The translations under genes were made by a program, and so were the position numbers. The notes beneath the pieces were generated by a model. It saw nothing but the letters and a program-made list of their open reading frames with translations. It did no database searches and had not been told where the DNA came from. From contig NZ_JAUSYO010000001.1 of assembly GCF_030816935.1 (NCBI RefSeq), positions 2,294,001-2,358,000 of the forward strand: a stretch of DNA of 64,000 bases, given 5' to 3'. Shown in pieces: positions 19,242-27,189 of the stretch; within the stretch, counting starts at the first letter, position 1; the number at the start of each line of letters is the position of its first letter. The stretch is from Arthrobacter sp. B3I9 (lineage in GTDB: Bacteria; Actinomycetota; Actinomycetes; Actinomycetales; Micrococcaceae).

Positions 19242-20546
19242 TCAGTAGTTCGTTAGCAGCCTGTCCAGCACGCGTGCGCCGAACTTCAGGGAGTCCGCCG
19301 GGACGCGTTCGTCGACGCCGTGGAACATTCCGGTGAAGTCGAGCTCGTCCGGCAGCTGGAGCGGGGCGAAGCCGTAACCGGTGATGCCGAGACGGCTCAG
19401 GGACTTGTTGTCCGTGCCGCCGGAGAGCGTGTACGGCAGCACCTTGGCGCCGGGATCCTCGGCGTGCAGGGCATCGATCATCGAATCAACGAGATTACCG
19501 GCGAACGGGACCTCCAGGGACACGTCGTTGTGGACGTGGCTCACATCGACGCCGGTCCCGGCGAGTTCGCGGACGATCTCGAGGACGTGCTGCTCCTGGC
19601 CGGGCAGCGTCCGGCAATCCACGAGGGCCTCGGCCGATTCGGGGATCACGTTGTGCTTGTAGCCTCCCTTGAGCAGGGTGGGATTGGTGGTGTTCTGCAG
19701 TGTCGCCCCGACGAAGCGGGCCACCGTACCGAGCTCTTTGAGGATCTTGTCCGGGTCATCCGGATCGAACTCGACGCCCGTGAGTTCGGTCACCCCGTCC
19801 AGGAACTGTCGGGTTGTGGGGGTGAGTTCCACGGGCCACTTGTATTCGCCGATCCGCGATACGGCGCTGGCCAGTCGCGTGACGGCGTTGTCCGTGTTGA
19901 TCTGCGAGCCGTGGCCGGCCCGGCCGTGGGCCACGAGGCGCAGCCAGGACAAGCCCTTCTCGGCGGTCTGCAGCAGGTACGTGCGCTGGCCGCCGATGGT
20001 GGCGGAGAAACCCCCGACTTCGGAGATCGCCTCCGTGGCGCCCTCAAACAGTTCCGGACGGTTGTCGACGGCGTAGCGGGCACCGTACTTGCCGCCGGCT
20101 TCCTCGTCGGCGAAGAATGCGAAGATCAGGTCTCGCTTGGGTTTGCGGCCGGTACGGGCGAAGTTGCGCAACACCGCCAGGATCATGGCGTCCATGTCCT
20201 TCATGTCGACGGCGCCCCGGCCCCAGATCAGCCCGTCCTTCAGTTCGGCTCCGAAGGGGTCCACGGACCACTGGTCGCGGAGCGCGGGGACCACGTCCAG
20301 GTGCCCGTGGACCACGAGGGCGCTGGCGGAAGGGTCCTCCCCCGCCAGCCGGGCCACCACGTTGGCCCGGCCCGGAGCCGACTCGAAGATTTCAGCGTCC
20401 AACCCCACCTCGGCCATCAGCCCTGCCGTGTACTCGGCCGCCGCGCGCTCCCCCGGACCGGTTCCGTCACCGTAGTTGGAGGTGTCGATCCGGATCAGTT
20501 CCTGGCAGATCCGGACAACTTCGTCCTCGGGCCGGATTTCAGTCAT
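19242..20546 (-). CDS. M20 family zinc metallopeptidase (ArgE/DapE-like)
   Basis: This is a 434-residue cytosolic metallopeptidase or deacylase with two metal ions. Ligand motifs are in order: VVHGHLDVVPA (His and catalytic Asp), WGRGAVDMKDMDA (bridging Asp), FFADEEAGG (catalytic and metal Glu), then the dimerisation insert GRAGHGSQ and a late FHGVDERVP His. This matches dipeptidase or carboxypeptidase-type M20 proteins; the exact substrate is not visible. ATG 20546 has AAGGAG upstream. The longer frame to 20594 adds no family sequence. Confidence 0.93.
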   Translation of the reverse strand: MTEIRPEDEVVRICQELIRIDTSNYGDGTGPGERAAAEYTAGLMAEVGLDAEIFESAPGRANVVARLAGEDPSASALVVHGHLDVVPALRDQWSVDPFGAELKDGLIWGRGAVDMKDMDAMILAVLRNFARTGRKPKRDLIFAFFADEEAGGKYGARYAVDNRPELFEGATEAISEVGGFSATIGGQRTYLLQTAEKGLSWLRLVAHGRAGHGSQINTDNAVTRLASAVSRIGEYKWPVELTPTTRQFLDGVTELTGVEFDPDDPDKILKELGTVARFVGATLQNTTNPTLLKGGYKHNVIPESAEALVDCRTLPGQEQHVLEIVRELAGTGVDVSHVHNDVSLEVPFAGNLVDSMIDALHAEDPGAKVLPYTLSGGTDNKSLSRLGITGYGFAPLQLPDELDFTGMFHGVDERVPADSLKFGARVLDRLLTNY

Positions 20547-20607
20547 GGGGTACTCCTTGCGACGGCGGCTGGTTGCTGGCTTCAGCCTACCCATAAGCCC
20601 CGATTAT

Positions 20608-20634
20608 TTGTTTCCGGAAACTTCGTGCTAGAGT
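20608..20634 (+). promoter_or_regulatory. Possible tRNA-Leu promoter
   Basis: TTGTTT (20608) and TAGAGT (20629-20634) lie about 65 nt upstream of the tRNA with 15-nt spacing. The match is imperfect. Confidence 0.3.
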
Positions 20635-20699
20635 CTTTCTCGCTGCTTCGGAGAAAAGCGAAACGCTGAAAGGCGGAAATCGCCTCCGGATTACCACCT

Positions 20700-20782
20700 G
20701 CGCGGGTGGCGGAATGGCAGACGCGCTAGCTTGAGGTGCTAGTCCTCGAAAGGGGGTGGGGGTTCAAGTCCCCCTCCGCGCA
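20700..20782 (+). tRNA. tRNA-Leu, anticodon GAG
   Basis: An 83-nt class II tRNA folds with acceptor GCGCGGG/TCCGCGC (one G-T pair) and discriminator A. The anticodon stem CTAGC/GCTAG closes loop TTGAGGT with anticodon GAG, reading CUC. A long variable arm (TCCTCGAAAGGGGG) is followed by a T arm with loop TTCAAGT. CCA is not encoded. Confidence 0.95.
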
Positions 20783-20788
20783 CAAGGG

Positions 20789-20826
20789 AAAACCCCTGGA
20801 ATCCACGGATTCCAGGGGTTTTTTTC
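20789..20826 (+). terminator. Rho-independent terminator after tRNA-Leu
   Basis: A 13-14-bp perfect stem (AACCCCTGGAATC with its complement) is followed by a run of T to 20825. It also lies just after the FAD oxidase gene on the other strand. Confidence 0.85.
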
Positions 20827-20847
20827 TGTCCCCGCACACGCCAACTG

Positions 20848-22224
20848 TCAGCCTGCAGGCTTGATGTTCTGGTTGATGTGGAAGAGATTGCCGGGATCGT
20901 ACTTGGCCTTGACTTCGGCGAGGCGGGCGTAGTTCCCCGCGTACGTGTCCTGGATGTGCGGCTGGTCGTCGGCGTCGAGGAAGTTGACGTAGCCTGCACC
21001 GGATCCGAGGGGGTGAAGCTCGTCATAGTACTCGCGCACCCACTTCGTATTGGCCTCGTTGTGGGCCGGATCCTCCCAATGGCAGGCGATGTCCACCGCG
21101 AAGTCGACGTCGCGGTAAGGGAACGCTGTCTCGTCCCGACCGACCCGCTGGACGGCACCGTTGACCGGGTAGAAGTGGTTGGCCGTCTGCACGCTCGGAA
21201 TGCCTTCGCCGAACTTCTCGGCGACACGGACGACGTCGTCGGTCAGGCGGGGCAGGAACACGGACTTCCAATAGGCCTGCAGGCCCTTCGGATACATGGG
21301 GTCGAAGAGTGTGTTGAGGACCGTGTAGGGAAGAGGGCCCAGGAAGGAGCCGGCGACCGGCGCAACGTCAAGGAACGGCTGCCATTGACGCTCCCCCTCG
21401 TCGTGGGGGCCCGCCCAGCCGCCCACCAGCACCACCACTGGCTTCCCGTGATACTCCTCAGGCAGGAAGGGGACCGGCGGTCCCTGGTGGAAGCCCAGGA
21501 ACACTCCCATTTCTTCCGGTGCCGTGGCGATGTAATCCCGGTAGAGCCGTGCCACCGCGTCGGCGTGCTCCAGAAGGTAAATGATCACTCCGCCGTAAAG
21601 GACATCCACGGGGTGAACGTTGAACTCAAAGGAAGTCACGACGCCGAAGTTGCCGGTCCCGCCGCGAAGCGCCCAGAAGAGGTCCTCATTTTCCGTGTTG
21701 CTGGCCACCAGGAACTTCCCTTCGGCGGTCACCACGTCCGCGGACTTCAGGTTGTCGCACGACAACCCGTACTTGCGGGCGAGGTAGCCGATTCCTCCGC
21801 CGAGGGTCAGCCCGGCAACGCCCGTTGATCCGATGATGCCTCCGGTGGTGGCGAGGCCGAATGCGCCCGTGGCGTGGTTGAAGTCTGCCCATGTCGCTCC
21901 GGCTTCAGCCCGTGCTGTCCTATTGGCAGGATCCACGCGCACACCCCGGCAGCCTGTGAAATCGATGACGAGGCCGCCGTCGCAGGTCCCGAACCCGGGA
22001 GCGCTGTGGCCTCCGCCGCGCAGCGCGAGGTCCAAGCCGGTGTCACGCGCGTAGTTCACGCCTGCAATGGCGTCCGCGACCTGCGACACGCGCAGAATGG
22101 CCGCGGGACGTTTGTCGATCATTCCGTTGAAGACGGCCCGCGCGGTGTCGTAGTCCGCCCGATCCCTCGTGATGACTTGGCCCCGCACCTTTTCCTGGAG
22201 GGCCTGGAAAGAGCTGTTGTCCAC
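20848..22224 (-). CDS. FAD-binding oxidoreductase, BBE (berberine-bridge-enzyme-like) family
   Basis: This is a 458-residue flavoprotein of the VAO/PCMH superfamily. The FAD-binding PP-loop RGGGHSAPGFGTCDGG supplies the His for covalent FAD. GVAGLTLGGGIGYLARKYG has Ala where bicovalent members carry Cys, so a single His linkage is expected. The C-terminus has the BBE motif (YVNFLDADDQ, then YAGNYARLAEVKAKYDPGNLFHINQNI). Such enzymes oxidise sugars or secondary metabolites; the substrate is not visible. I chose GTG 22224 because GGAG lies 8-9 nt upstream. It lies 3' of tRNA-Leu in a block that looks accessory. Confidence 0.9.
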   Translation of the reverse strand: MDNSSFQALQEKVRGQVITRDRADYDTARAVFNGMIDKRPAAILRVSQVADAIAGVNYARDTGLDLALRGGGHSAPGFGTCDGGLVIDFTGCRGVRVDPANRTARAEAGATWADFNHATGAFGLATTGGIIGSTGVAGLTLGGGIGYLARKYGLSCDNLKSADVVTAEGKFLVASNTENEDLFWALRGGTGNFGVVTSFEFNVHPVDVLYGGVIIYLLEHADAVARLYRDYIATAPEEMGVFLGFHQGPPVPFLPEEYHGKPVVVLVGGWAGPHDEGERQWQPFLDVAPVAGSFLGPLPYTVLNTLFDPMYPKGLQAYWKSVFLPRLTDDVVRVAEKFGEGIPSVQTANHFYPVNGAVQRVGRDETAFPYRDVDFAVDIACHWEDPAHNEANTKWVREYYDELHPLGSGAGYVNFLDADDQPHIQDTYAGNYARLAEVKAKYDPGNLFHINQNIKPAG

Positions 22225-22521
22225 CGTGTACTCCGATTCACCCGAGCGGCGTGCCCGGGCAACTGGGCGCGGCCCCGGGGGTCGTGCCGGTTGATTGGTT
22301 AGCAGCCGATGGGCCCTGCATCTTGGAGGGCACGAGCCTATGCCGCAGGCTTCCACAGCGGCGGAGACCGGATGCACCTTGGCAATGCAGCAACGTCGCG
22401 CGGTTTGCCTTGGCGTGATTCAGAACCGGGCTTCGCCCCGTCTCGACGAGTTACAGCACGGCTAGTCGTAAATTACTCCGGCCCCAAACAGCGGTCAATA
22501 TGCGAAGGCGCGGCTCCCAGG
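22225..22521. other. Intergenic stretch without a recognisable gene
   Basis: These 297 bases lie upstream of the FAD oxidase gene and downstream of the RpiR gene. Base composition is somewhat lower in GC than the surroundings in the half near 22380-22500. I see no convincing ORF, tRNA or strong hairpin. Confidence 0.5.
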
Positions 22522-23433
22522 TCAGATCTGCGGCTGGATGCTGGGAACGGACCGGTGGAGAAGCTTGAACGCCCTCCAGTTTTCCTCGACCTCCGTCAGG
22601 CTGCGCCGCGTCCTCTCGGGGTCGATCGTGGCGAGTGTTGCCACAATGCCCTGCTGGACAGCCATGGCGGCAGTCAGTGACGGGAAAAAGGACGTTCCTT
22701 CGGCGGGTGTAATCACAATCTCGTCTGCGGACTGCTCGAGCACGGGCGACATGTTGTCGGCAAGGACCACGACCGTTGCCCCGCGCGAGTGGGCCTGGGC
22801 GGCGGCGATGACGGCGAGATCATAGAGCCGCCAGTAAGAACAGACGATCAAAACGTCCCGCGGGGTTATCCGCGCGATGTGGTTGGCCACCGACGCCGGC
22901 CGGTCGAGGAGCTCCCGCACCGGGTAGCCGGCGATCTGAATGTTATGGACAAGGGCATGGCCTACGGCCGAGAAACTTCCCTGCGCTGTGACATAGATAC
23001 TGTCCGCCTCAGCAATCAGCTGAGCGATCCGCGCCACGCGGCCGTCGTCCGTCTTTCTGAGGGAGACGGACAGTGAATCCGCATCCTGGCGCAGCGAGGC
23101 CTGGAAGGGTGAACCGCCGTCCGCGTGAACGTCGGAGACCTCCAGCACGGACAGGTGAGCGAGATGCCTGGCCCGCAGGTCGCGCTGGAAGTCCGGCCAG
23201 CCCCCGTACCCAACCCGTTGCGCGGCCCTCGTCACGCTCGAAACGCTGGTCTGTGCCAGGTTGGCCAGCTCCGCGGCCGGCAGAAAGCTCGCTTTGGCCG
23301 GCTCCCTGACGATCAGGTTGAAGACCTGCTGGGCACTGGCCCCCAGGCCCTTCGCGGGCAGCAACGACCGCAGCCAGTCCTCCACCGAATCCGGATCCTT
23401 CGCATCCTCATCACGAGTCATACCTGTGGACAC
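22522..23433 (-). CDS. MurR/RpiR family transcriptional regulator
   Basis: This 303-residue regulator has an N-terminal RpiR helix-turn-helix (about residues 30-100; LANLAQTSVSSVTRAAQRVGYGGWPDFQRDL). A C-terminal SIS sugar-phosphate-binding domain follows (about 130-270; ADSIYVTAQGSFSAVGHALVHNIQIAG and DVLIVCSYWRLYDL). I chose GTG 23433 because GGGGAG lies 8 nt upstream; ATG 23421 has no ribosome site. It is divergent from the MFS-GAF-amidohydrolase operon and most likely controls it. The ligand could be a phosphorylated sugar or amino-sugar, but nothing in the operon confirms this. Confidence 0.92.
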   Translation of the reverse strand: MSTGMTRDEDAKDPDSVEDWLRSLLPAKGLGASAQQVFNLIVREPAKASFLPAAELANLAQTSVSSVTRAAQRVGYGGWPDFQRDLRARHLAHLSVLEVSDVHADGGSPFQASLRQDADSLSVSLRKTDDGRVARIAQLIAEADSIYVTAQGSFSAVGHALVHNIQIAGYPVRELLDRPASVANHIARITPRDVLIVCSYWRLYDLAVIAAAQAHSRGATVVVLADNMSPVLEQSADEIVITPAEGTSFFPSLTAAMAVQQGIVATLATIDPERTRRSLTEVEENWRAFKLLHRSVPSIQPQI

Positions 23434-23447
23434 CGCCCCAACTCCCC

Positions 23448-23492
23448 TGCAAAGAATCTTGCACTTTCCTCTTGCTTGCATTCAGTTTTGCA
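23448..23492. promoter_or_regulatory. Paired TGCA-N8-TGCA operator sites for the RpiR regulator
   Basis: Two 16-bp elements, TGCAAAGAATCTTGCA at 23448-23463 and TGCATTCAGTTTTGCA at 23477-23492, start 29 bp apart. Read on opposite strands, both begin TGCAAA and end TGCA. They lie in the divergent region between the RpiR gene and its MFS operon, a natural place for its binding sites. Confidence 0.45.
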
Positions 23493-23560
23493 CATTAGTG
23501 TGATGTCCACCACCAGCCGTAGGTGGACCACCCTTTCCGCGAGCTCCAGAGGAGACCTGA

Positions 23561-24952
23561 GTGTCACTAAGCGCAAGGCTCGACCGGCTGCCACTGAGCA
23601 AGCCGCACTACGCATTACTTCTCATCGGCGGCCTCGGTTACACCTTTGACGGGATGGACGCCGCGGTTGTTGCTTTCCTCATGCCGGCAGTCAAAGGATT
23701 CTTTGCTTTGAGCAACAGCCAGCTTGGCCTGGTGGCTTCGGCAGCACCCTTCGGCTTCCTCTTTGGGGCCGCCTTTGCTGGTGTCCTGGGCGACAGGATA
23801 GGACGGAAAAAGGTCATGATGCTGGCTCTGGCGGTCTACGCCATCGCATCGCTGGTCGCTGCCGTCTCCTGGAACTTTGAAATATTCCTCATCGCCCGCG
23901 TCATTGCGGGAGCCGGGGCCGGGGCAGAGAGCGCCATCATCGCACCGTTCCTTTCAGAATTCGTCCCGAGCAGCCGCCGGGGCTGGTTTGTCGGCGCCCT
24001 GGCCGGTTTCTTCTCCTTCGGGTTCGTCTGTGCTGCCCTCATAGGCCTGATAGTCGTGCCCCTTCCGGAAGGCTGGCGATGGGCCCAGGTCATCACGTTC
24101 CTGCCCATCCTGCTTCTCTTGTGGTGGCGACGGTCGCTGCCGGAGTCACCGCGCTTCCTTATGAATGAGGGCAAGGTCGCCGAGGCCGAGCGCGTGGTGG
24201 TTAATTTCGAGCAGCGGGTTTTGCGGGCCACCGGGACCGATCTGCCGCCGGTCGACCCCAGCCACGCAGAAGAGCCGGAGCCGGTGAAATTCTCCCTGGG
24301 CAAGGCCCTTAAGTTCCTGTGGGGCCCCAAAATGTGGCGCATCACGGCCGTGACCTGGCTGATCTGGTTTGTCATCACCTTCTCGTACTACGGGTTTTTC
24401 TCCTGGATCCCCACGCTGCTGGTCAGCAAGGGGCTGACTGTCACCACCAGCTTCACGTTCTCGCTTTACATCTACCTGGCGCAGATCCCCGGGTATTTCA
24501 GTGCCGCCTGGCTGAACGAGAAGCTTGACCGCAAGAACACTATTGCCATCTACCTCGTCGGATCGGCCGTCAGCGCCTACTGGCTGAGCACCATGACTGA
24601 CCCGGCGTGGATAACCGTCTCGGGCATGTTCCTGTCCTTCTTCCTCAACGGCACCTACGCCGGCCTCTACGCCTACACGCCGGAGGTCTTCCCGACGTGG
24701 CTGCGCGCCACCGGCGTCGGACTCAGTTCCTCCTTCGGCCGCATCGGCTCCATCACCGCACCTCTCATCATCGGCTTCTTCGCCACCCAGTGGGGCTTCG
24801 CGGGAGTCTTTGGCATGACGACGGCCGTCCTGGCGGTCGGCGTCGCCTGCACCCTGCTGTTCGCCGTCCGGACCGCGGGACGCTCGCTGGAGGACATCAC
24901 CCTCGAGGAAACCGCCGTGCAACCCCTGGGAGCCCGCAATGAAGGAGCATGA
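23561..24952 (+). CDS. MFS transporter (AAHS/sugar-porter-like)
   Basis: This is a 463-residue major facilitator with 12 predicted membrane segments. It shows the motif GVLGDRIGRKK between segments 2 and 3 and the conserved PESPRFLMNEGK after segment 6. A cytosolic loop of about 60 residues and a second half ending in YAYTPEVFPTWLRATGVGL follow. The LPESPRFL and PEVFPTWLRATG features fit the sugar-porter/AAHS families, whose members take up sugars or organic acids. GTG 23561 has AGAGGAG upstream. The next gene overlaps its end by 14 nt, so the operon is coupled. Confidence 0.9.
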   Translation: MSLSARLDRLPLSKPHYALLLIGGLGYTFDGMDAAVVAFLMPAVKGFFALSNSQLGLVASAAPFGFLFGAAFAGVLGDRIGRKKVMMLALAVYAIASLVAAVSWNFEIFLIARVIAGAGAGAESAIIAPFLSEFVPSSRRGWFVGALAGFFSFGFVCAALIGLIVVPLPEGWRWAQVITFLPILLLLWWRRSLPESPRFLMNEGKVAEAERVVVNFEQRVLRATGTDLPPVDPSHAEEPEPVKFSLGKALKFLWGPKMWRITAVTWLIWFVITFSYYGFFSWIPTLLVSKGLTVTTSFTFSLYIYLAQIPGYFSAAWLNEKLDRKNTIAIYLVGSAVSAYWLSTMTDPAWITVSGMFLSFFLNGTYAGLYAYTPEVFPTWLRATGVGLSSSFGRIGSITAPLIIGFFATQWGFAGVFGMTTAVLAVGVACTLLFAVRTAGRSLEDITLEETAVQPLGARNEGA

Positions 24953-25394
24953 CATCGAATCCCTCGAATCGCTGTATCACGTGGTGCAGGAGCAACTGGG
25001 CGTGAAGCTCTTCACCGTCCTGGCCTTCCGGGATGAAGGTGCGGTGATGGAGCGGATCTTCTCCTCCCATCCCGCCGAATACCCCGTGGGCGGACGCAAG
25101 GTGGTCGCGCAGGACGTGGCCGCCGACTGGCTGGCCGCCTGCCTGACGGAACAGGTGCCGTTTTTCGGGCGAACACCCGAGGATGTGGAACGGATCTTCA
25201 AGGATGCGGAGTTGATCCGCAGCCTCGGCTGCGGCTCCATCATCAACGCCCCCATAGTCGACGGGGGCACCACCGTGGCGGCGCTGAACATACTCGATGC
25301 GGCAGGCACCTACACGGATGACGACGTCGCGACGGCGGTCGACATAGCACGCCGCAGCAAGAACATGATCCTGGAAGCGATGAAGGAAAAATGA
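24939..25394 (+). CDS. Stand-alone GAF-domain protein
   Basis: This 151-residue soluble protein is essentially one GAF domain: ESLESLYHVVQEQLGVKLFTVLAF, then SIINAPIVDGGTTVAALNILDAAGTYTDDDVATAVDIA. It has no output domain. It is translated between an MFS transporter (14-nt overlap) and an amidohydrolase (ATGA overlap), so it is made together with both. A small-molecule sensor or a transport partner is possible; I infer this only from context. Confidence 0.85.
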   Translation: MKEHDIESLESLYHVVQEQLGVKLFTVLAFRDEGAVMERIFSSHPAEYPVGGRKVVAQDVAADWLAACLTEQVPFFGRTPEDVERIFKDAELIRSLGCGSIINAPIVDGGTTVAALNILDAAGTYTDDDVATAVDIARRSKNMILEAMKEK

Positions 25395-26623
25395 CCGAAA
25401 CGAACCTGCTCATCAAGAACGCCACCTACCTCGACGTCGTCGAGGGCGCCTACCGGAAAGGCGACATAAAGGTCAATGACGGCATCATTTCCGAAATAGG
25501 CGAGAACCTCGCCAACGACGGTGCGGTCGAGGAGCTGGACGCCAAAGGAAGGTTTGTCCTGCCCGGGCTCATCGACTGCCACGTCCACGTGACGGCGGCC
25601 ACCGCCGATCTGGGCCAGCTCGGGGAGTGGTCCCCCAACTACGTCGCACTCAACACCGCCAAAATCATGGGCGCCATGTTGGAACGGGGCTTCACCACGG
25701 TACGGGACGCAGCAGGCGCGGACTTCGGCCTTCACGATGCACAGGCCGAGGGGCTGCTGCGCGGGCCGAGGCTGTTCTTCGGCGGCAAGGCGTTGTCGCA
25801 GACCGGCGGGCACGGTGATCCCCGTGCCCGCGGCCGCCATTCACACGACGGGGACTACTGCGTGCCGCACATCGGCACCATTGCGGACGGAGTGGACGCC
25901 GTCCGCCTCGCGGTAAGGGACGAGCTGCGAAAGGGTGCGCACCACATCAAGATCATGGCCGGCGGCGGCGTAGCCTCACCCACCGACCGGATCGATTCCA
26001 CCCAGTATTCGATCTCAGAAATCGAGGCGGCGGTGGAAGAAGCCGAAGCGGCGAACCGGTACGTCACGGCCCACGCGTACACCGGCCGTGCCATCAACCG
26101 CGCCCTGCGGGCAGGCGTCCGCGGAATTGAACACGGGAACCTCCTGGATGACGAGTCCCTTGAATTGTTCAAGGAACGCAACGCGTTCCTGACGATGACA
26201 CTGGTGACCTACTGGGCCCTGGAGCGGGAAGGCCGGGATTTCGGGCTGTCCCAGGAGAACTGGGAGAAGGTCGCGGCTGTCCTCGACGGCGGCTACGAGG
26301 CTCTTGGCAGAGCCCACGAAGCCGGCATCAACCTGACGTACGGAACGGACCTCCTGGGCGGCATGCACCGCTACCAGGCGAAGGAGTTCGCAATCCGGGG
26401 CAAGGTCATTCCCGCCATAGAGGTCATCCGCAGTGCCACTGTCACCGCCGCCGCGCTGCTCCAGCGCGAGGGTGAACTCGGCGTCATCGCCCCGGGCGCG
26501 GCCGGGGACTTCATCATCACCAAGGAGGATCCGCTGAATGACCTCGAAATCCTGGCCGAGAGCCGGCTCGACTTTGTCATCCAGCAAGGGGACATCGTCA
26601 GCTCAACGAGCACCGGGCGCTAG
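25391..26623 (+). CDS. Metal-dependent amidohydrolase, possible Xaa-Pro dipeptidase-like
   Basis: This 410-residue TIM-barrel amidohydrolase shows DCHVHVT (two metal His), MAGGGVASPTD (HHIKIMAGGG with bridging Lys), TAHAYT, IEHGNLL and GTDLLGG (catalytic Asp). That is the complete binuclear-zinc set. The HIKIMAGGGVASP block is typical of the prolidase-like branch cleaving dipeptides or N-acyl amino acids. With an upstream MFS transporter and RpiR regulator, uptake and hydrolysis of an amide-containing compound is the likely pathway. Exact substrate unknown. The start overlaps the GAF stop as ATGA. Confidence 0.9.
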   Translation: MTETNLLIKNATYLDVVEGAYRKGDIKVNDGIISEIGENLANDGAVEELDAKGRFVLPGLIDCHVHVTAATADLGQLGEWSPNYVALNTAKIMGAMLERGFTTVRDAAGADFGLHDAQAEGLLRGPRLFFGGKALSQTGGHGDPRARGRHSHDGDYCVPHIGTIADGVDAVRLAVRDELRKGAHHIKIMAGGGVASPTDRIDSTQYSISEIEAAVEEAEAANRYVTAHAYTGRAINRALRAGVRGIEHGNLLDDESLELFKERNAFLTMTLVTYWALEREGRDFGLSQENWEKVAAVLDGGYEALGRAHEAGINLTYGTDLLGGMHRYQAKEFAIRGKVIPAIEVIRSATVTAAALLQREGELGVIAPGAAGDFIITKEDPLNDLEILAESRLDFVIQQGDIVSSTSTGR

Positions 26624-26640
26624 CTGAACCCGGCTGCGGA

Positions 26641-26684
26641 AAGAGAGCGGTCCCGGACGTGTGTCCGGGACCGCTCTCTTTTCT
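26641..26684. terminator. Strong bidirectional terminator
   Basis: An 18-bp perfect stem (26641-26658 with 26663-26680) and a 4-nt loop carry A-rich and T-rich flanks. It separates the amidohydrolase gene from the convergent yqeY gene. Confidence 0.88.
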
Positions 26685-26711
26685 GCGTGCCCACGGCAGG
26701 AATTGCGCCGG

Positions 26712-27173
26712 TCACATGAGGCGGCTGCGGACAATCTCGCTGACGGTCTTGCCGTCGAAACGGCCTGCGACCTTGGCCGTGACAGGCTTCATCACGAGGC
26801 CGATCGAGCGCGCCGACAGCTCCTGGCCATCGGCCTGCAACACCCCTATCGCCTCGTCAACGATGGCTTCAACCTCGCCCCGGGACAACGCCTTCGGCAG
26901 GTAGGCCTCGATGATCTCCGCTTCAGCAACTTCAGCCGAAGCACGCCCGGGCTCCCCCGCTTCGGTGTAGATGCGGGCCGTATCGCGGCGCTTCGCCGCC
27001 TCCTTCTGCAACAGCGACGTCACCTGGGCGTCGTCCAGCTCGACAGGGGTCTTGCCGGATTTTTCCCGCGTGCTGATCTCCCCCAGGACGTTGCGGACAG
27101 TGGTCAGCGCGGTCTTGTTGCCCGCCTTCATATGCGCGACGACGTCTTCCTTCAGGCGTTCTTTCAGTGACAT
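26712..27173 (-). CDS. GatB/YqeY domain-containing protein
   Basis: This 153-residue protein is homologous to the C-terminal tRNA-binding domain of GatB. It is helical, beginning SLKERLKEDVVAHMKAGNK and containing LRVLLGEI-like TVRNVLGEIST, with AGEPGRASAEVAEAEIIEAYLPKALS in the middle. YqeY proteins are often linked to amidotransferase or tRNA chemistry without a proven role. ATG 27173 lies 16 nt from the malQ stop on the same strand, so it is probably the second gene of a malQ-yqeY transcript. Confidence 0.92.
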   Translation of the reverse strand: MSLKERLKEDVVAHMKAGNKTALTTVRNVLGEISTREKSGKTPVELDDAQVTSLLQKEAAKRRDTARIYTEAGEPGRASAEVAEAEIIEAYLPKALSRGEVEAIVDEAIGVLQADGQELSARSIGLVMKPVTAKVAGRFDGKTVSEIVRSRLM

Positions 27174-27189
27174 GGTGTTCCTCGTTTCA

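Noticed and set aside
20783..26640. Integrated genomic island with attachment repeats.
   Set aside because: No copy of the tRNA end, no integrase and no sharp change in composition were visible; kept only as a possibility.
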